This document shows positions 10,180 to 22,204 of a DNA stretch of 64,000 nucleotides, piece by piece (position 1 is the stretch's first letter; each line of letters begins with the position of its first letter). A program made the position numbers and the translations under genes. The stretch spans positions 74,424,290-74,488,289 of the forward strand of contig NC_092048.1 of the NCBI RefSeq assembly GCF_003086295.3. Direction: 5' to 3'. Under the pieces are notes generated by a model that was given only the letters and a program-made list of their open reading frames with translations, was not told where the DNA came from and made no database searches. The stretch comes from Arachis hypogaea (taxonomy: Eukaryota > Streptophyta > Magnoliopsida > Fabales > Fabaceae).

Positions 10180-11862
10180 CGCCATCCCTGGTGTATTTTT
10201 TTGGTGAACCACTACAGACTCTTTTATCTTATTTTGTTATTTTCTGTATTTTAATCTTTATTTTTATTTTTATTTTTCAGTACTTATACATTGTTCTTTT
10301 GCTATATTTTTACTTTGTTTCCACATTTTGCACTTTAGTTCATATTTTAGCCATTTAGTTTAGTTTGCAATTCTAAACTTATTAGTTATAGAATATGTGG
10401 ATTCATTAGTATAGTTTACCCTTTTAGCATATGATAATTTGGTTTAATTGAAAATAAAAGGAGTAAACCAGAAACTTTAGTAAATTAAAACAATCCACAC
10501 ACCTTGTATATATAGCATTACATGTTAGTTAGTTAACAACATTTCATCAATGAACAACACTAAGATTTTAAGGGCCACCCTAAGATTTACATTGAGAATA
10601 ATGGGAACTCCTAATTTTTACTTGTATGACATGTATAACTGATATATGATTTTTGAGCTAGAGAACACACAGCCTGTGAGTTTTGAGCTTAATTGTATGG
10701 TTACATTCAAACCATAAATTTCATTCCTGTATGTTTTGCCCTTCTTTTTCATTCTGACGTTTTTTACTTTGTTTTAATCTATATGTCCAATTATAGAATA
10801 TAAATACATACCAATAGATGATTGAGGCCATCATTTGAATTTTTCCTCACTTATCCCAAATCAGCCTACCTTTTACATCACCCTTGTTAGTCCCCTTTGA
10901 GCTTTTTAATCCCCTCTTGCTCTATAAACAACATTACTAGCCTTAAGCAGAAAAACAAAATAAAAATCCCAAGTTGAATCCTTAGTTAGCTTAAGATAGA
11001 ATTTGTGTATTGTTTAAGTGTGGAGAATTTTATGGGAACATGGGATGATAGAAACAAAGTAGGAATTTAAAAAAAAAAGGAATGAGTTGTTGCAAAAACA
11101 AAATTTGGGAAGCATGCTCATGTGAAATCAAGACAATTGAATTACCATGTGCATTCAAAATTTTTTTTTCATGTATTTAAATAAAAGGGATAAAAAAATT
11201 CCCTAATTGTAAAATAAAAAAGAATCAATGCACATGGGACAAAATTAAAATTTAATGAGTTTGCAATACAAGGAGGAAAATTTGGGCAAATAGGTTAAGA
11301 AACTTTGATTTATAAAATATGTATGTTAGGTGAGATCTTAGACTAATCAAGGATTCACTTATTAGCTCACTTAACCTTATACATATACCCTTACCTTTAC
11401 CTTGGCCCCATTACAACCTTGACAAAGACCTCATGATTTTTGTATGTCTGTATTCTATAATTGTTGATTGGTTAGATGAAGAACAAAGTTATAGAAAGTA
11501 AGGATAGAAAAAGAATAAAGTGATTAACCCAATAAACACTGAGTGACTAAAGAATAAACACCAAATTCAGTGAGGGTTCAATAGCTCATCACCATGTATC
11601 TCTGCTTAAATTGTTAACTGTCTTGCAAGTTTGTGAAATATTTTGACCCATCTCAATTGTAAAAGTGCTTTAACATTATCTAAGGTTTGGCTATGCATAT
11701 ATGATTACTTGAGAATATGAATTAATTTAACTACATGTAAGCTTTATATACAAGTGAATAACAATTAGAATTGCATGATTCATTTAGGTAGTTGCATTTA
11801 GAATAGATTGCATTGCATGAGATTCCACCACTTTAACCTTACCTTACTCTTTATCTTGGATT
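10180..11862 (+). other. Inv right-arm 3' untranslated region
   Basis: Non-coding; inverted counterpart of 3161-4841. No ORF or other signal seen. Confidence 0.7.
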
Positions 11863-11900
11863 TAACATGAGGACATGCTATTGTTTAAGTGTGGGGTGGT
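11863..11900 (+). promoter_or_regulatory. Inv right 3' hairpin and plus-strand primer site
   Basis: TAACATG-AGGA-CATGCTA (11863-11880) carries one mismatch against the perfect left copy. TTTAAGTGTGGGGTGGT follows and abuts the LTR at 11901. Confidence 0.65.
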
Positions 11901-12946
11901 TGATAAACCCATATTTTATGATATATTTTGTGCTCAATTAAAGTGATTTATTGAATCCTTCACCCACTTATTCATGTGAAATTGCATGGTTTTACTTTCC
12001 CTTCCTTATTATGTGATATATGTGAAAAACATGTTTCTTATGCTTTAAAAATAATTATTTTAATTACCCTTTATTACCATTCGATTCCGTGATTTGTGTG
12101 TTAAGTATTTTCAGATCTCCTAAGGCAGGAATGATTTAAAGGATGGAAAGGAAACATACAAAAATGGAAGGAAAGCACAAAATGGAGTTTTTGAAGAAAT
12201 TGGCAGCGACGCGAATGCATGGACGACGCGGCCGCATGCCTAGCGTGAAAAGGCAGTGACGCGAACGCATGACTGACACGGACGCGCGCCTTGAGCAGAA
12301 TGCAGATGACGCGTACGCGTGACCGAAGCTAACGCGTGATAAGGAAAACTCCCAGATGACGCGACCGCGTGACCCACGCGGACGCGTGACAGACGCTACG
12401 CACCAGAAACTGCAGAAAATGCTCCCAGGGATTTCTAAAACTCTTTTTGGCCCAGATCCAAGTACAGAAAGCACAGATTATAGGTTATAAAGTGGGAGAA
12501 TGCATCCATTCATAAAAAAGTCAAAAATTATTCACTTTTCATACTTTAGATGTAGTTTTTAGAGAGAGAGGTTCTCTCCTCTCTCATAGGTCTTAGGATT
12601 AGGATTAGGATTTCTCTCAATTTTAGGACTGCTTATCTTCATTACAAGTTCAATGTTCATTTTCTTTATTTTTCCAATTTAATTTATGAACTTTTCCATG
12701 TTAGATTTGGATATTCTATTTAATATAATTTGAGGTATTTTCAGATCTATGATTTGTTTCTTTTATTTATGATATAAATAATTTAGAATTTTCCCTTTTG
12801 GCTTTGGTTGATTAATTGGTAACTCTTGAGTTGTCAAACTCATCGTGATTGATAATTGTTATCTTTGCTGATTAATTTAAATTCCTGTAACTCTAGTCTT
12901 TCCTTAGGAGTTGACTAGGACTTTAGGTGGTAAATTGATTCACCCA
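11901..12946 (+). repeat. Inv right LTR, 3' end deleted
   Basis: Begins TGATAAACCC and follows the left LTR until GATTCACCCACT, where Fid1 sequence takes over. The shared CACCCACT at the joint could be microhomology. TATAAAG is at 12486-12492. The word array is at about 12200-12405. About 400 bp of the LTR end, and with it the target duplication, are missing. Confidence 0.85.
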
Positions 12947-13026
12947 CTCTTCCCCAAAAATCCCACCCACCTCACAATTCAAATTCAAACCCTTTCCCTC
13001 CCAAACCCAACCCCCCTCTCCACTCC

Positions 13027-13034
13027 TATATAAA
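13027..13034 (+). promoter_or_regulatory. Candidate ORF2 promoter TATA box (Fid1)
   Basis: TATATAAA lies in a C-rich stretch exactly 200 bp before the ORF2 ATG (13227). Fid2 has the same box at 199 bp and D has TATAAATA at about 207 bp. Confidence 0.55.
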
Positions 13035-13152
13035 CCCCTCATTCCCCCTTCATTTCCACACATCATAAACACTTCTTTCCCCCTTTGGCCGAACCACTCA
13101 CACCTATACATCTCCTCCATTTTCTTCTTCTTATACTCCCTTCTGTCTTCTT

Positions 13153-13190
13153 TTGCTCGAGGACGAGCAACCATTCTAAGTTTGGTGTGG
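13153..13190 (+). promoter_or_regulatory. Fid1 hairpin cassette upstream of ORF2
   Basis: TTGCTCG-AGGA-CGAGCAA (13153-13170) is followed by CTAAGTTTGGTGTGG (13176-13190). This is the pre-LTR cassette (15668-15705) with a C-G pair in place of T-A in the stem. Confidence 0.7.
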
Positions 13191-13226
13191 GAAAAGCTAA
13201 AGCTTTTTATTTTTCCATAAACATCA

Positions 13227-14351
13227 ATGGCACCAAAGGCCGGGGAAACCTCTATAAAGAGGAAAGGAAAGGCAATTGCTTCCACCTCTGAGTCATGGGA
13301 GATGGAGAGATTCATCTCAAAGGTGCATCAAGACCACTTCTATGAAGTTGTGAATAAAAAAAAGGCGATCCCCAAGGTTCCCTTTAAGCTCAAAAAGAGT
13401 GAATATCCGGAGATCTAACATGAGATTCGAAAAAGAGGTTGGGAAGTTCTCACCAACCCCATTCAACAAGTCAGAATCTTAATGGTTCAAGAGTTCTATG
13501 CTAATGCATGGGTCACCAAAAACCATGATCAAAGTGTGAACCCAAACCCAAAGAATTTTGCTTACAATGGTTCGGGAGAAATACTTAGATTTCAGTCCGA
13601 AAAATGTAAGGTTGGCATTCAACTTGCCAATGATGCAAAGAGATACATGCCCCTACGCTAGAAGGGTCAACTTTGATCAAAGGTTGGACCAAGTCCTTAT
13701 GGACATTTGTATGGAAGGCGCTCAATGGAAGAGAGACACAAGAGGCAAGCCGGTTCAACTAAGAAGGCTTGACCTCAACGCTCAATCATTCCTACTAGCA
13801 ACCGGTCTGAAGTTACTATAGACCGGGCTATCATGATCCATAGCATCATGAATAGAGAGGAAGTAGAAGTTCATGAGATTATATTCCTAGAACTCTACAA
13901 GGTGGCGGACAAGTCCTCTACTTTGGCAAGGTTAGCCTTCCCTCATCTCATTTGTCACCTCTGCAATTTAGCTGGAATTGACATAGAGGAAGACATCCTC
14001 ATTGATGAGGACATGCCCATCACTAAGAAAAGGATGGAGCAAATAAGAGAGCCCACTCATGGACCTCAACAAGAGCATGAGGAGATTCCTCATCATGAAA
14101 TCCCTGAGATACCTCAAGGGATGCACTTTCCTCCACAAAACTATTGGGAGCAAATTAACACTTCCCTAGGAGAATTAAGTTCCAACATGGGGCAACTAAG
14201 GATGGAGCACCAAGAGCATTCCATCCTTCTCCATGAAATTAGAGAAGACCAAAGAGCCATGAGGGAGGAGCAACAAAGGCAAGGAAGAGACATTGAGGAG
14301 CTCAAGCACTCCATAAGATCTTCAAGAGGAAGAAGTAGCCGCCATCACTAA
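13227..14351 (+). pseudogene. Fid1 ORF2, putative plant transposon protein type, broken
   Basis: ATG at 13227 (MAPKAGETSIKRKGKA). The first part runs to a TAA at 13416-13418. The middle (13558-13821) and end (13833-14351) lie in other frames, so there are at least one stop and two frameshifts against Fid2. Recognisable blocks are ESWEMERFISK, EFYANAW (near 13493-13513), KYLDFSPKNVRLAFNLP and a C-terminal glutamate/glutamine-rich coiled coil (MREEQQRQGRDIEELK). The role of this ORF is unknown. It stands where env-like ORFs stand in some plant gypsy elements, but no signal peptide or transmembrane segment is visible. Confidence 0.75.
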
Positions 14352-15667
14352 GGTGGACCCGTTCTTTAATTTCCTTGTTCTTTACTTTCTATTTTTTGTT
14401 TCTTATGCTTTATGTTTTGTCTATGTTTGTGTCTTTATTACATGATCATTAGTGTCTAGTGTCTATGTCTTAAAGTTATGAATGTCCTATGAATCCATCA
14501 CCTTTCTTAAATGAAAAATGTTTTTAATTGCAAAAGAACTAGAAATGCATGATTTCAAATTCTATCTTGAAAATGGTTTAATTATTTTGATGTGGTGACA
14601 ATACTTTTTGTTTTCTTTAATCTCCTTGCTCTTATTTTTCTATTTTTCGAAAATTATGCTTTATGTTTTATTTATGTTTGTGTCTTTACTACATGATCAC
14701 TAGTGTCTAAGTGTCTGTGGCTTAAAGCTATGAATATCCTATGAATCCTTCACCTTTCTTAAATGAGAAATGTCTTAATTGCAAAAGAAAAAGAGGTACA
14801 TGAATTTTGAATTTTAAAATAGTTTAATTATTTTGATGTGGTGGCAATACTTTTTATTTTCTGAATGAATGCTTGAACAATGCATATTTTTGAATTTGTT
14901 GTTTATGAATATTAAAATTGTTGGCCCTTGAAAGAATAATGAAAAAGGAGAAATGTTATTGATAATCTAAAAAATCATAAAATTGATTCTTGAAGCAAGA
15001 AAAAGCAGTGAATACAAAGCTTGCGAAAAAAAGGGGCGAAAAAAAAGAAGAAAGAAAGAAAAAGAAAAAGCAAGCAGAAAAAGCCAGTAACCTTTTAAAC
15101 CAAAAGGCAAGGGTAAAAAGGATCCAAGGCTTTGAGCATTAATGGATAGGAGGACCCAAAGGAATAAAATTCTAGCCTAAGCAGCTAAACCAAGTTGTCC
15201 CTAACCATGTGCTTGTGGCGTGAAGGTGTCAAGTGAAAAGCTTCAGACTGAGCGGTTAAAGTCGTGGTCCAAAGCAAAAAGAGTGTGCTTAAGAGCTCTG
15301 GACACCTCTAACTGGGGACTTTAGCAAAGCTGAGTCACAATCTGAAAAGGTTCACCCAGTTATGTGTCTGTGGCATTTATGTATCCGGTGGTAATATTGG
15401 AAGACAAAATGCTTAGGGTCACGACCAAGACTCATAAAGTAACTGTGTTTAAGAATCAACATACTGAACTAGGAGAATCAATAATACTATCTGAATTCTG
15501 AGTTCCTATAAATGCCAAACATTCTGAACTTCAAAGGATAAAGTGAGATGCCAAAACTGTTAAGAAGCAAAAAGCTAAGAGCCCCGCTCATCTAATTAAG
15601 ACTGATCTTCATAGATGTTTTCGGAATTTATTGTATATTCTCTTCTTTCTATCCTACTTTGTTTTTA
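14352..15667 (+). other. Fid1 3' untranslated region
   Basis: Non-coding. It contains a purine-rich A/G stretch (15020-15080) and an internal direct duplication: 14380-14570 and 14620-14830 share the TTTATGTTTGTGTCTTTA and ATGAATCC..CACCTTTCTTAAATGA blocks. The rest is colinear with 36821-37897 of Fid2. Confidence 0.7.
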
Positions 15668-15705
15668 GTTGCTTGGGGACAAGCAACAATTTAAGTTTGG
15701 TGTTG
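15668..15705 (+). promoter_or_regulatory. Fid1 3' hairpin and plus-strand primer site
   Basis: GTTGCTTG-GGGA-CAAGCAAC (15668-15687), a perfect 8-bp stem, then TTTAAGTTTGGTGTTG abutting the LTR. The primer stretch is G/T-rich rather than polypurine. Confidence 0.75.
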
Positions 15706-17368
15706 TGATGAGCGGATAATTTATACGCTTTTTGGCACTGTTTTTAGGTAGTTTTTAGTATTATTTAGCTACTTTTTAGTATATAATTATTAGTTTTTAA
15801 ATAAAAATCACATTTCTGGACTTTACTATGAGTTTGTGTGTTTTTCTGTGATTTCAGGTATTTTCTGGCTGAAATTGAGGGACCTGAGCAAAAATCTGAT
15901 TTAGAGGCTGAAAAAGGACTGCAGATGCTATTGGATTCTAACCTCCCTGCACTCAAAGTGGATTTTCTAGAGGTACAGAAGCTCAATTGGCGCGCTCTCA
16001 ATTGTATTGGAAAGTAGACATCCTGGGCTTTCCAGAAATATTTCATAGTCTATACTTTGCCCGTGATTTGATGGCCCAAACTGGTGTTCAAAGTCAGCTC
16101 AAAACATCTTGGCGTAAAATGCCCAAACTGGCACCAGAATTGGAGTTAAATGCCGGAACTGGCACCAAAGCTGGCGTTTAACTCCGGGAACAGCCCAAGC
16201 ACGAAAAAGCTTCAAGGCTCAGCCCGAGCACACACCAAGTGGGCCCCGGAAGTGGATTTCTGCATTATTTACTTATTTTTGTAAACCCTAGGCTACTAGT
16301 TCATTATAAATAGGACCTTTTACTATTGTATTTTCATCTTTAGATAATTTTTGAGACTATCCTTGTATCACTTTTGATCTCTTGATCACGTTTGGGGGCT
16401 GGCCATTCGGCCATGCCTGGACCTTCATCACTTATATATTTTCAACAGTGGAGTTTCTACACCCCATAGATTAAGGTGTGGAGCTCTACTGTTCCTCATG
16501 AATTAATACAAAGCACTATTGTTCTTCTATTCAATTCAAGCTTATTCTTATTCTAAGATATTCACTCGCACTTCAACCTGATGAATGTGATGATCCGTGA
16601 CACTCATCATCATTCTCACCTATGAACGCGTGCCTGACAACCACTTCTGTTCTATCTGCAATAGCTTGAGTGTGTATCTCTTAGCCTCCTAGTTCACGAC
16701 GCATGGTTGCCTCTCTTGAAAACAGAGCCCTCTATTCTGTGAGATCAGAGTCTTTATGGTATAAGCTAGAATCAATTGGCAGCATTCTTGAGATCCGGAA
16801 AGTTTAAACCTTGTCTGTGGTATTCCGAGTAGGATCTGGGATGGGATGACTGTGACGAGCTTCAAACTCGCGAGTGTTGGGCGTAATGACAGACGCAAAA
16901 GGATCAATGGATCCTATTCCAACATGAGTAAGAACCGACAGATGATTAGCCCTACGTAACCCGTAGCCAGACCATTTTCACTAAGAGGACGAACGGTAGC
17001 CATTGACAACGGTGATCCCCCAACATACAGCTTGCCATGGAAGGAAGTACGCATGATTGGATAAAGGCCATAGGAAAGCAGAGGTTCAGAAGCAACAAGC
17101 ATCTCCATACGCTTATCTGAAATCCTACTAATGAATTACATAACTATTTCTATCTTATTTTCTGTTTTAATTATATTTCAATTATCAAAACCTCAAAACT
17201 ATTTGAACTCGCCTGACTGAGATTTACAAGGATGACCATAGCTTGCTTAAAGCCGACAATCTCCGTGGGATCGACCCTTACTCACGTAAGGTATTACTTG
17301 GACTACCCAGTGCACTTGCTGGTTAGTTGTGCGGAATTGCAAAAGTGTGATTGTAATTTCGTGCACCA
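15706..17368 (+). repeat. Fid1 3' LTR
   Basis: TGATGAGCGG...GTGCACCA, about 1.66 kb. TATAAATA is at 16305-16312. A short U3 word cluster (GGCGTAAAATGCC, GGCACCAGAATT, GGCACCAAAGCTGGCGTTTA) lies at about 16080-16185. The conserved U5 box lies at about 17260-17330. D sequence starts directly after the LTR end. Confidence 0.9.
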
Positions 17369-17795
17369 CATACTCTATTCTATCATAATGCTTGCTCTCT
17401 CCAATGGTATGATATATGTTCTTCCACTGATATAGATTGTAAGTGTACTCCCCATACTTGGCTTAACTCAGGAACAATCTGTCATATGACTCTTGAAAAT
17501 TTGTTGATTGTTCCCTTTGCCCCTCAAGAACCTTTGTTTGGAATTCTTGTTGTTGAGCCATCATTTGTTGCTGCCAGTTCTCTTGTCGCTCCTCCATTTG
17601 GCGCTGCCAGTTCTCTCTTCCTTCTCTATCATTCATGTACTACTCCTGTTGTTGCAAATATAGCTCTTGCTGCCTTAAATACTGCTCTTGTGCTCTCGTG
17701 TTTTGTTGAGATATTTCCTCAAGAGCTCTTTGCAATTGGCTCATGTCTATAGCACCAGGAGCTTGCTCTTCCTCCACTTGTGGTCTTTTTCTTCT
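17369..17795 (-). pseudogene. D ORF2, C-terminal coiled-coil fragment
   Basis: On the minus strand it reads RRKRPQVEEEQAPGAIDMSQ and then a Q- and E-rich heptad-like region typical of the C-terminus of ORF2 proteins in these elements. It continues the frame family of 28494-27626 across the C insertion and is cut at 17369 by Fid1. Stops are present in the distal part. Confidence 0.65.
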
Positions 17796-20140
17796 TGATA
17801 CGCACAAAACTTGTCTCTCAACAAATTTTCTTCGGCAAGTGTACCGAATTTGTCGTCAAGTAAAAACTCACAATAGAGTGAGGTCGAATCCCACAGAGAT
17901 TGATTGATCAAGCAACTTTAATTAGAGGAATGTTCTAGTTGAGCGAACCAGAATTTGATTTGAGATTTGCAGAAAATTAAATGGCGGAAGAGTAAATAGC
18001 AGAAACAGTAAATGCTAGAAATAAAGAGCTGAATGTAAATGGCGGAAAGTAAATTGCAGAATCTTAAACGGGAATGGGGTAATTGCTCATAAAAGTAAAT
18101 GGTAGAAATTAAAGAGAATGGGTAAGATCAGAAATGGGGAGTTCATTGGGCTCAGGAGATGTTGCATTCTCCGGATCAAGTTCATTTTCATCTCGTCCTC
18201 AATCAATACATTTATTGATCTCCTTGGCAATCTTAAGTGATCGAATTCCAATTTCTTGGTAATTCAATCTCTCAAATCTTGATCAATAGCCAATTCCTTG
18301 GTCAATTGCTCATGAGAAGAGATAAAGTATGGTCACTGATTATACCACATGCATTTCCCAAATCAAGTGTTGGTAGGATTATAGTCACATATCCATCCAA
18401 ACCCAATTTGGTCCAGCATAAGAAAGCATTTCTAGCATGATCTCTTCATTCCTCTTTCAAAGTTCAGAAGAGATCCAAGTATGAATAGCTTCTTTTCCAA
18501 GATAACTACCCAATTGGATGAAGATCGAAAGCTTTCTAGTAAAATCAAGAGAAAAGATAGAAGAAGGAGAATGAAAAATAATATTGATCCATCAAATTAC
18601 AACAGAGCTCCCTAACCCAATGAAAGGGGTTTAGTTGTTCATAGCTCTGGAAAATGAAAACCACGATTGAGAATACTTGATGAAAGTAAAACTAGAAGTG
18701 CAGCGAAAGTAAAATACAGAGAGTAGTTCTATGCCAAAGGCTCCCTAAAGTTTCCAACTCATTCAATGCTACTCCTATATATAATGCTCTTCTCATCTTC
18801 TAGTTGGCTCTTCAAGTCTTGGGTATGGGCCTCTGAATCTTGAGTTTGAAGCAGTTATCCTTTTCATTGGGCTTAGGTTTGCTTGCAGAGAGAAAAGGTA
18901 AAGTAGGCAGAGACTTTGACTAAGGACGTTAGTGGTGTCAACGTTAAGTAAAAGTGTGGGTTCGAGAACGTTAGTGACAATCACCTTTTTCACTAACGTT
19001 CCTAACCCAAATATGATCACGTTGACTTCAACGTTAGTGGCACTAACGTGACCACTAACATTGCCTCTTGGTCCTTCGCACACGTTATTGGGACTTACCT
19101 TTCCCAATAACGTGGAGAGTCCCCCCTTGTCCCTTCGTTAGAGTCCACGTTAACTAGGTTAACGTGGCTTCTAACGTAGCAGTGCCAATTCTTCGAGAAC
19201 GTTAGTGACACTTACCTTTGTCACTAACGTTCCAATATGCCCCTTTCCCACATTAGAGTCCACGTTAACTAGGTTAACATGGCTTCTAACATAGTAATGC
19301 TAGCCATCCCCAACGTTAGTGACAAAGGTGAGTGTCACTAACGTTGGCTCATCATCTCTTTATCCACGTTAGCTTCCACGTTAACTAAGTTAACGTGGGA
19401 GTTAACGTTGCTCATGGTGGTTCACCCCAACGTTAGTGATGAAGGTAAGTGTCACTAACGTTGGCTATCAATTGCTCTCTCCACGTTAGCTTCCACGTTA
19501 ACTAAGTTAACGTGGGAGTTAACGTGGCTTATGGAGGCTTGGCCAACGTTAGTGACAAAGGTGAATGTCACTAACGTTGGCTTCTCTTTTGCTTCTTAAC
19601 GTTAGAGTCCACATTAACTGAGTTAACGTGGCAACTAACGTGGCCAATTATGAGCTTGGTCCAACGTTAGTGACAAAGGAGAGTGTCACTAACGTTGGCC
19701 TTGTTATCTTCTTCCACGTTAGAGTTCACGTTAACTTAGTTAACGTGACTCTTAACGTGGGCTTATGATGGCTTCGAGGGCGTTATTGGCGATTACCTTT
19801 CTCATTAACTTTGCAAGTTAGCACCCATTCCATGTTAGAGGTCACGTTAGTGGGACTAACGTGACTGCTAACGTGGTTCTTCTTTGCTTCCTTTTTCCTG
19901 AAATCAAGCAACAAAGTGCATCAAAGTTCTAGTCCAAGTCATGAGTCATGCATCATCCAATTTGTCATATAATTCATGCAAAATTCTCATGAAATCATGT
20001 AAAGTGCACAATGTATGCTTGAATCAAGATGTAAGTGAATATCTACCCAAAACTAGCTTATTTTCTAAGAAAATGCATGAAACTACCTTAAAAACAATAA
20101 AGAAAAGGTCAGTGAAACTGGCCAAAATGCCCTGGTATCA
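17796..20140 (-). repeat. C 3' LTR
   Basis: On the minus strand TGATACCAGGGCATT (20140) to GTGCGTATCA (17796), about 2.35 kb. TATATATA is at 18776-18783. A large U3 array is at 18925-19890. The U5 box (GTGGGATTCGACCTCACTC) is at about 17880-17900. Confidence 0.92.
18925..19890 (-). repeat. C 3' LTR U3 array of two alternating palindromic words
   Basis: Word 1 is AACGTTAGTGACA...TGTCACTAACGTT, a 36-bp palindrome with a short variable centre. Word 2 is CCACGTTAACT-(A/T)-AGTTAACGTGG. They alternate with a period near 117 bp (word 1 starts at about 19311, 19429, 19545, 19663). The array ends upstream of the TATA box in the sense of the element. Confidence 0.9.
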
Positions 20141-20177
20141 CAACACCATACTTAAAGCTTGCTTGTCCCTAAGCAAG
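20141..20177 (-). promoter_or_regulatory. C 3' hairpin and plus-strand primer site
   Basis: On the minus strand CTTGCTT-AGGGAC-AAGCAAG (20177-20158) is followed by CTTTAAGTATGGTGTTG, which abuts the LTR. It is the same cassette as in Fid1, Fid2, F and I. Confidence 0.65.
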
Positions 20178-21238
20178 TACTGGAACAAGAGAATGATGAA
20201 TGGAATGCCAAGAGAAATGAGTCATTCTTGTCGAAGTCATGTTCCTGGTTTTATGGTGGTTTCATGCATAGCAACTTAGGTTCATTCCTTCACTAGCTTT
20301 CAGACCATTATCATGTTCTAGAATACTCACTTGATTGCATCCCATGAGACTTTTATTCATTGATCCTTTTGTTGTCAATTCAGGGCTTATTTGTGTTCTT
20401 AGGCTAAGTGCTTTGTAAGGGGGCAACTCTTTAGAATAAACTTTCAGCCAACACTCCCGAACCAGTTGGTTCAAGGTGCTAGGTGCTGAAGCACCCCTAA
20501 GGACTTACTTCCTCAAGTCTCTCCCCCATACATACACACCACAGGCACATGGTTTGTTTATTTTCTTTCCTTGAGGTCTTGGTGTCCAGCACCTCTTTGG
20601 GTTACTAAATGTTCTGTAGCAAAGATTGCTCTTGATAGTGGACTTTCAGTTGATAATCCTGGGTTAGTTAACCCAAGTTACCAGGTGATAAAGCACCCCT
20701 GAGAGCTTAGTAATCCAAGCAGATCCTTGGTACAGGAACACCACAGACACATCCCTCAAGACTCAAACCCTTGGTGCCTAGCCTCTTTTCTTGCTATTTT
20801 TCTTTTATTCTTCAACTTTGATTGTTCTTTCCCTTTTTCTTATTAGGATCTTGTTATTCAGTTAGTCTCATGGGGTGTGTTCAAGCATATGATTCATGAC
20901 AGATAGTTGTCTTCCTACCTTGTGGTTGAACCAACTTAGCTAACTTATGACCACACCACAAACTCAGGAACTTACTCCATAGTATGAACTCCACTCTGGT
21001 CTTTTATAAAACACTCATTCTCTTTTCATTTGATTCAAAAGGACAAGTATATAATTAAGTAAGGAAATGATGCAGTAATGACATTCAGACTAGAAAACAC
21101 AGCTCTAATCAACAAAAAGTTTAAAAGACAGAATTGAAAAAGGTTCAAACTAACATGGAAGCATGTTCTATTTCATACAAGATCTTCCTTATTTAAAGCA
21201 TAGAAAAAAATGGACCAAAGAAGGAACTCCACCACCTT
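20178..21238 (-). other. C 3' untranslated region
   Basis: Non-coding, colinear in style with the Fid 3' UTRs (the CACAGGCACATGG and GGTGTCCAG blocks near 20537 and 20580). No ORF seen. Confidence 0.6.
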
Positions 21239-21691
21239 TTACTCATGTGGATGCCCATGCTCCCCTCCTTGTTTGTCCTTTTTGTGTCCCTCTTGAGTGC
21301 TTGTACTCCCACTCCCTTTGCTTTTTCCAATCAACTTCTTCCAGAAACCACCATCTTCCATCTTCTTCTTTAGTGTTTCCTTCTGCTGTTTCACCTTCCT
21401 TTCTTCTTGTTCTACAAAATCTTTTTGGACCTCATCATATGTGGGGATAGCATAGTGTAGATGATGCATATGACTAGACATGTAGTTCAACTTGGCTTGA
21501 GTGTTTACGTTGAACTCCTCCCTATGTAGTTGCCGTCCTTTATTAAGTACATTGAACTCATTGAATGCTTTCATCTGAGCTATTTGCCGCTGGTTGAGTT
21601 CTTGCAAGTGCTTATCTTGACGTTCTTGCCTCTCAGTAACTTGGTGGATGGCTTGAGTGAGTTGGGAGTAGTGTTCCTGTTGCTGCTCCAT
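21239..21691 (-). CDS. C ORF2 remnant: glutamine/glutamate-rich coiled-coil protein
   Basis: An intact 150-codon frame from an ATG at 21691; the frame is open upstream to about 21733. The first 60 residues are a Q/E/R-rich heptad-type helix (QVTERQERQDKHLQELNQRQ). A basic C-terminus ends in GGEHGHPHE. It matches the C-terminal coiled coil of ORF2 in D and Fid; the N-terminal 'plant transposon protein' domain is missing. It may be a shortened functional product or simply a deletion relic. Confidence 0.5.
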   Translation of the reverse strand: MEQQQEHYSQLTQAIHQVTERQERQDKHLQELNQRQIAQMKAFNEFNVLNKGRQLHREEFNVNTQAKLNYMSSHMHHLHYAIPTYDEVQKDFVEQEERKVKQQKETLKKKMEDGGFWKKLIGKSKGSGSTSTQEGHKKDKQGGEHGHPHE

Positions 21692-22147
21692 TTGTTGTTT
21701 CTGCCACTCCTCTTGTTGTGTCCGAACCTTCCTCGTTTAATTGTCCAATCAATTCCCTTCAATGCTCCTTTCCCTTTTCCTATAAAAATAAGGAAAATTA
21801 ATATCATTGAGAAATTAAACTTTATGGCTAGAATAATAAAGAAAACGAACTAGATTGTTTATTCATGAACACCAACTAACTAACTAACTGTGTATCCTTA
21901 TATGCACATTGGTGGCACCTTGGGTGACACCAAACTTAGTTTGTAACACTGTGATGAAAAAGTTTTGTTCAAGGCTCCAAGATTAGCATGCTCTGGTTTG
22001 CATTCATGCTCTCTCGGCATGCTTTGAACACCAAACCTATTCTTCACTATATACTGCCTAATAAGGATTTCACCAAGTATTTGTCAAGTTTGGGTTGGAA
22101 TTCATGAATATTGACTTATTCACTATTTTCTAAAAGCATATAAAACA
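21692..22147 (-). other. C spacer between the conserved motif and the ORF2 remnant
   Basis: Non-coding. It contains one exact ACACCAAACTT (21927-21937), the reverse of AAGTTTGGTGT, and a one-mismatch copy near 22029. Confidence 0.6.
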
Positions 22148-22191
22148 TGGATTTCCTCCCATGGAGCGCTTCTTTAGCGTCACTAGCTTGA
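22148..22191 (-). promoter_or_regulatory. C copy of the post-protease motif
   Basis: On the minus strand GTCAAGCTAGTGAC... AAAGAAGCGCTCC ATGGGAGG. The palindrome is reduced to AGCGCT (22170-22165). It lies 13 bp after the stop of the gag-pro-tail frame. Confidence 0.6.
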
Positions 22192-22204
22192 CGGTTCTCC
22201 TTCA

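Larger units (their letters stand above)
1671..12946. mobile_element. Inv: inverted chimera of a non-autonomous LTR element family
   Basis: The minus strand reads PBS remnant (about 9222), ORF1 (9116-7509), ORF2 (6360-4884), 3' UTR and a complete 3' LTR (3122-1671). The plus strand from 9251 to 12946 is a second 3' half of the same family: the end of ORF2, 3' UTR and a truncated LTR. Segments 2075-5772 and 9251-12946 are therefore inverted repeats of about 3.70 kb each, around a 3.48-kb centre. There is no 5' LTR. The left LTR ends TG...CA inside Fid1, with GTTGA as the candidate target duplication. The right LTR lost about 400 bp of its end, so a single or double insertion cannot be told apart. 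No gag, protease or pol is recognisable. Confidence 0.85.
1..17368 (+). mobile_element. Fid1: FIDEL-type Ty3/gypsy element, 5' end outside window, interrupted by Inv
   Basis: Bases 1-1670 and 12947-17368 are colinear with the complete copy Fid2 (about 33110-34815 and 35390-39638). The first part holds the end of gag and protease, the second holds ORF2, 3' UTR and 3' LTR. Element Inv (1671-12946) lies between them. About 570 bp of Fid2-like sequence has no counterpart at the right junction, so that edge was deleted or this subfamily lacks it. The element sits in the ORF2 region of D: D sequence resumes at 17369. No RT, RNase H or integrase is seen between protease and ORF2. The name FIDEL is from memory; the Ty3/gypsy assignment rests on the gag and protease. 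Confidence 0.85.
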
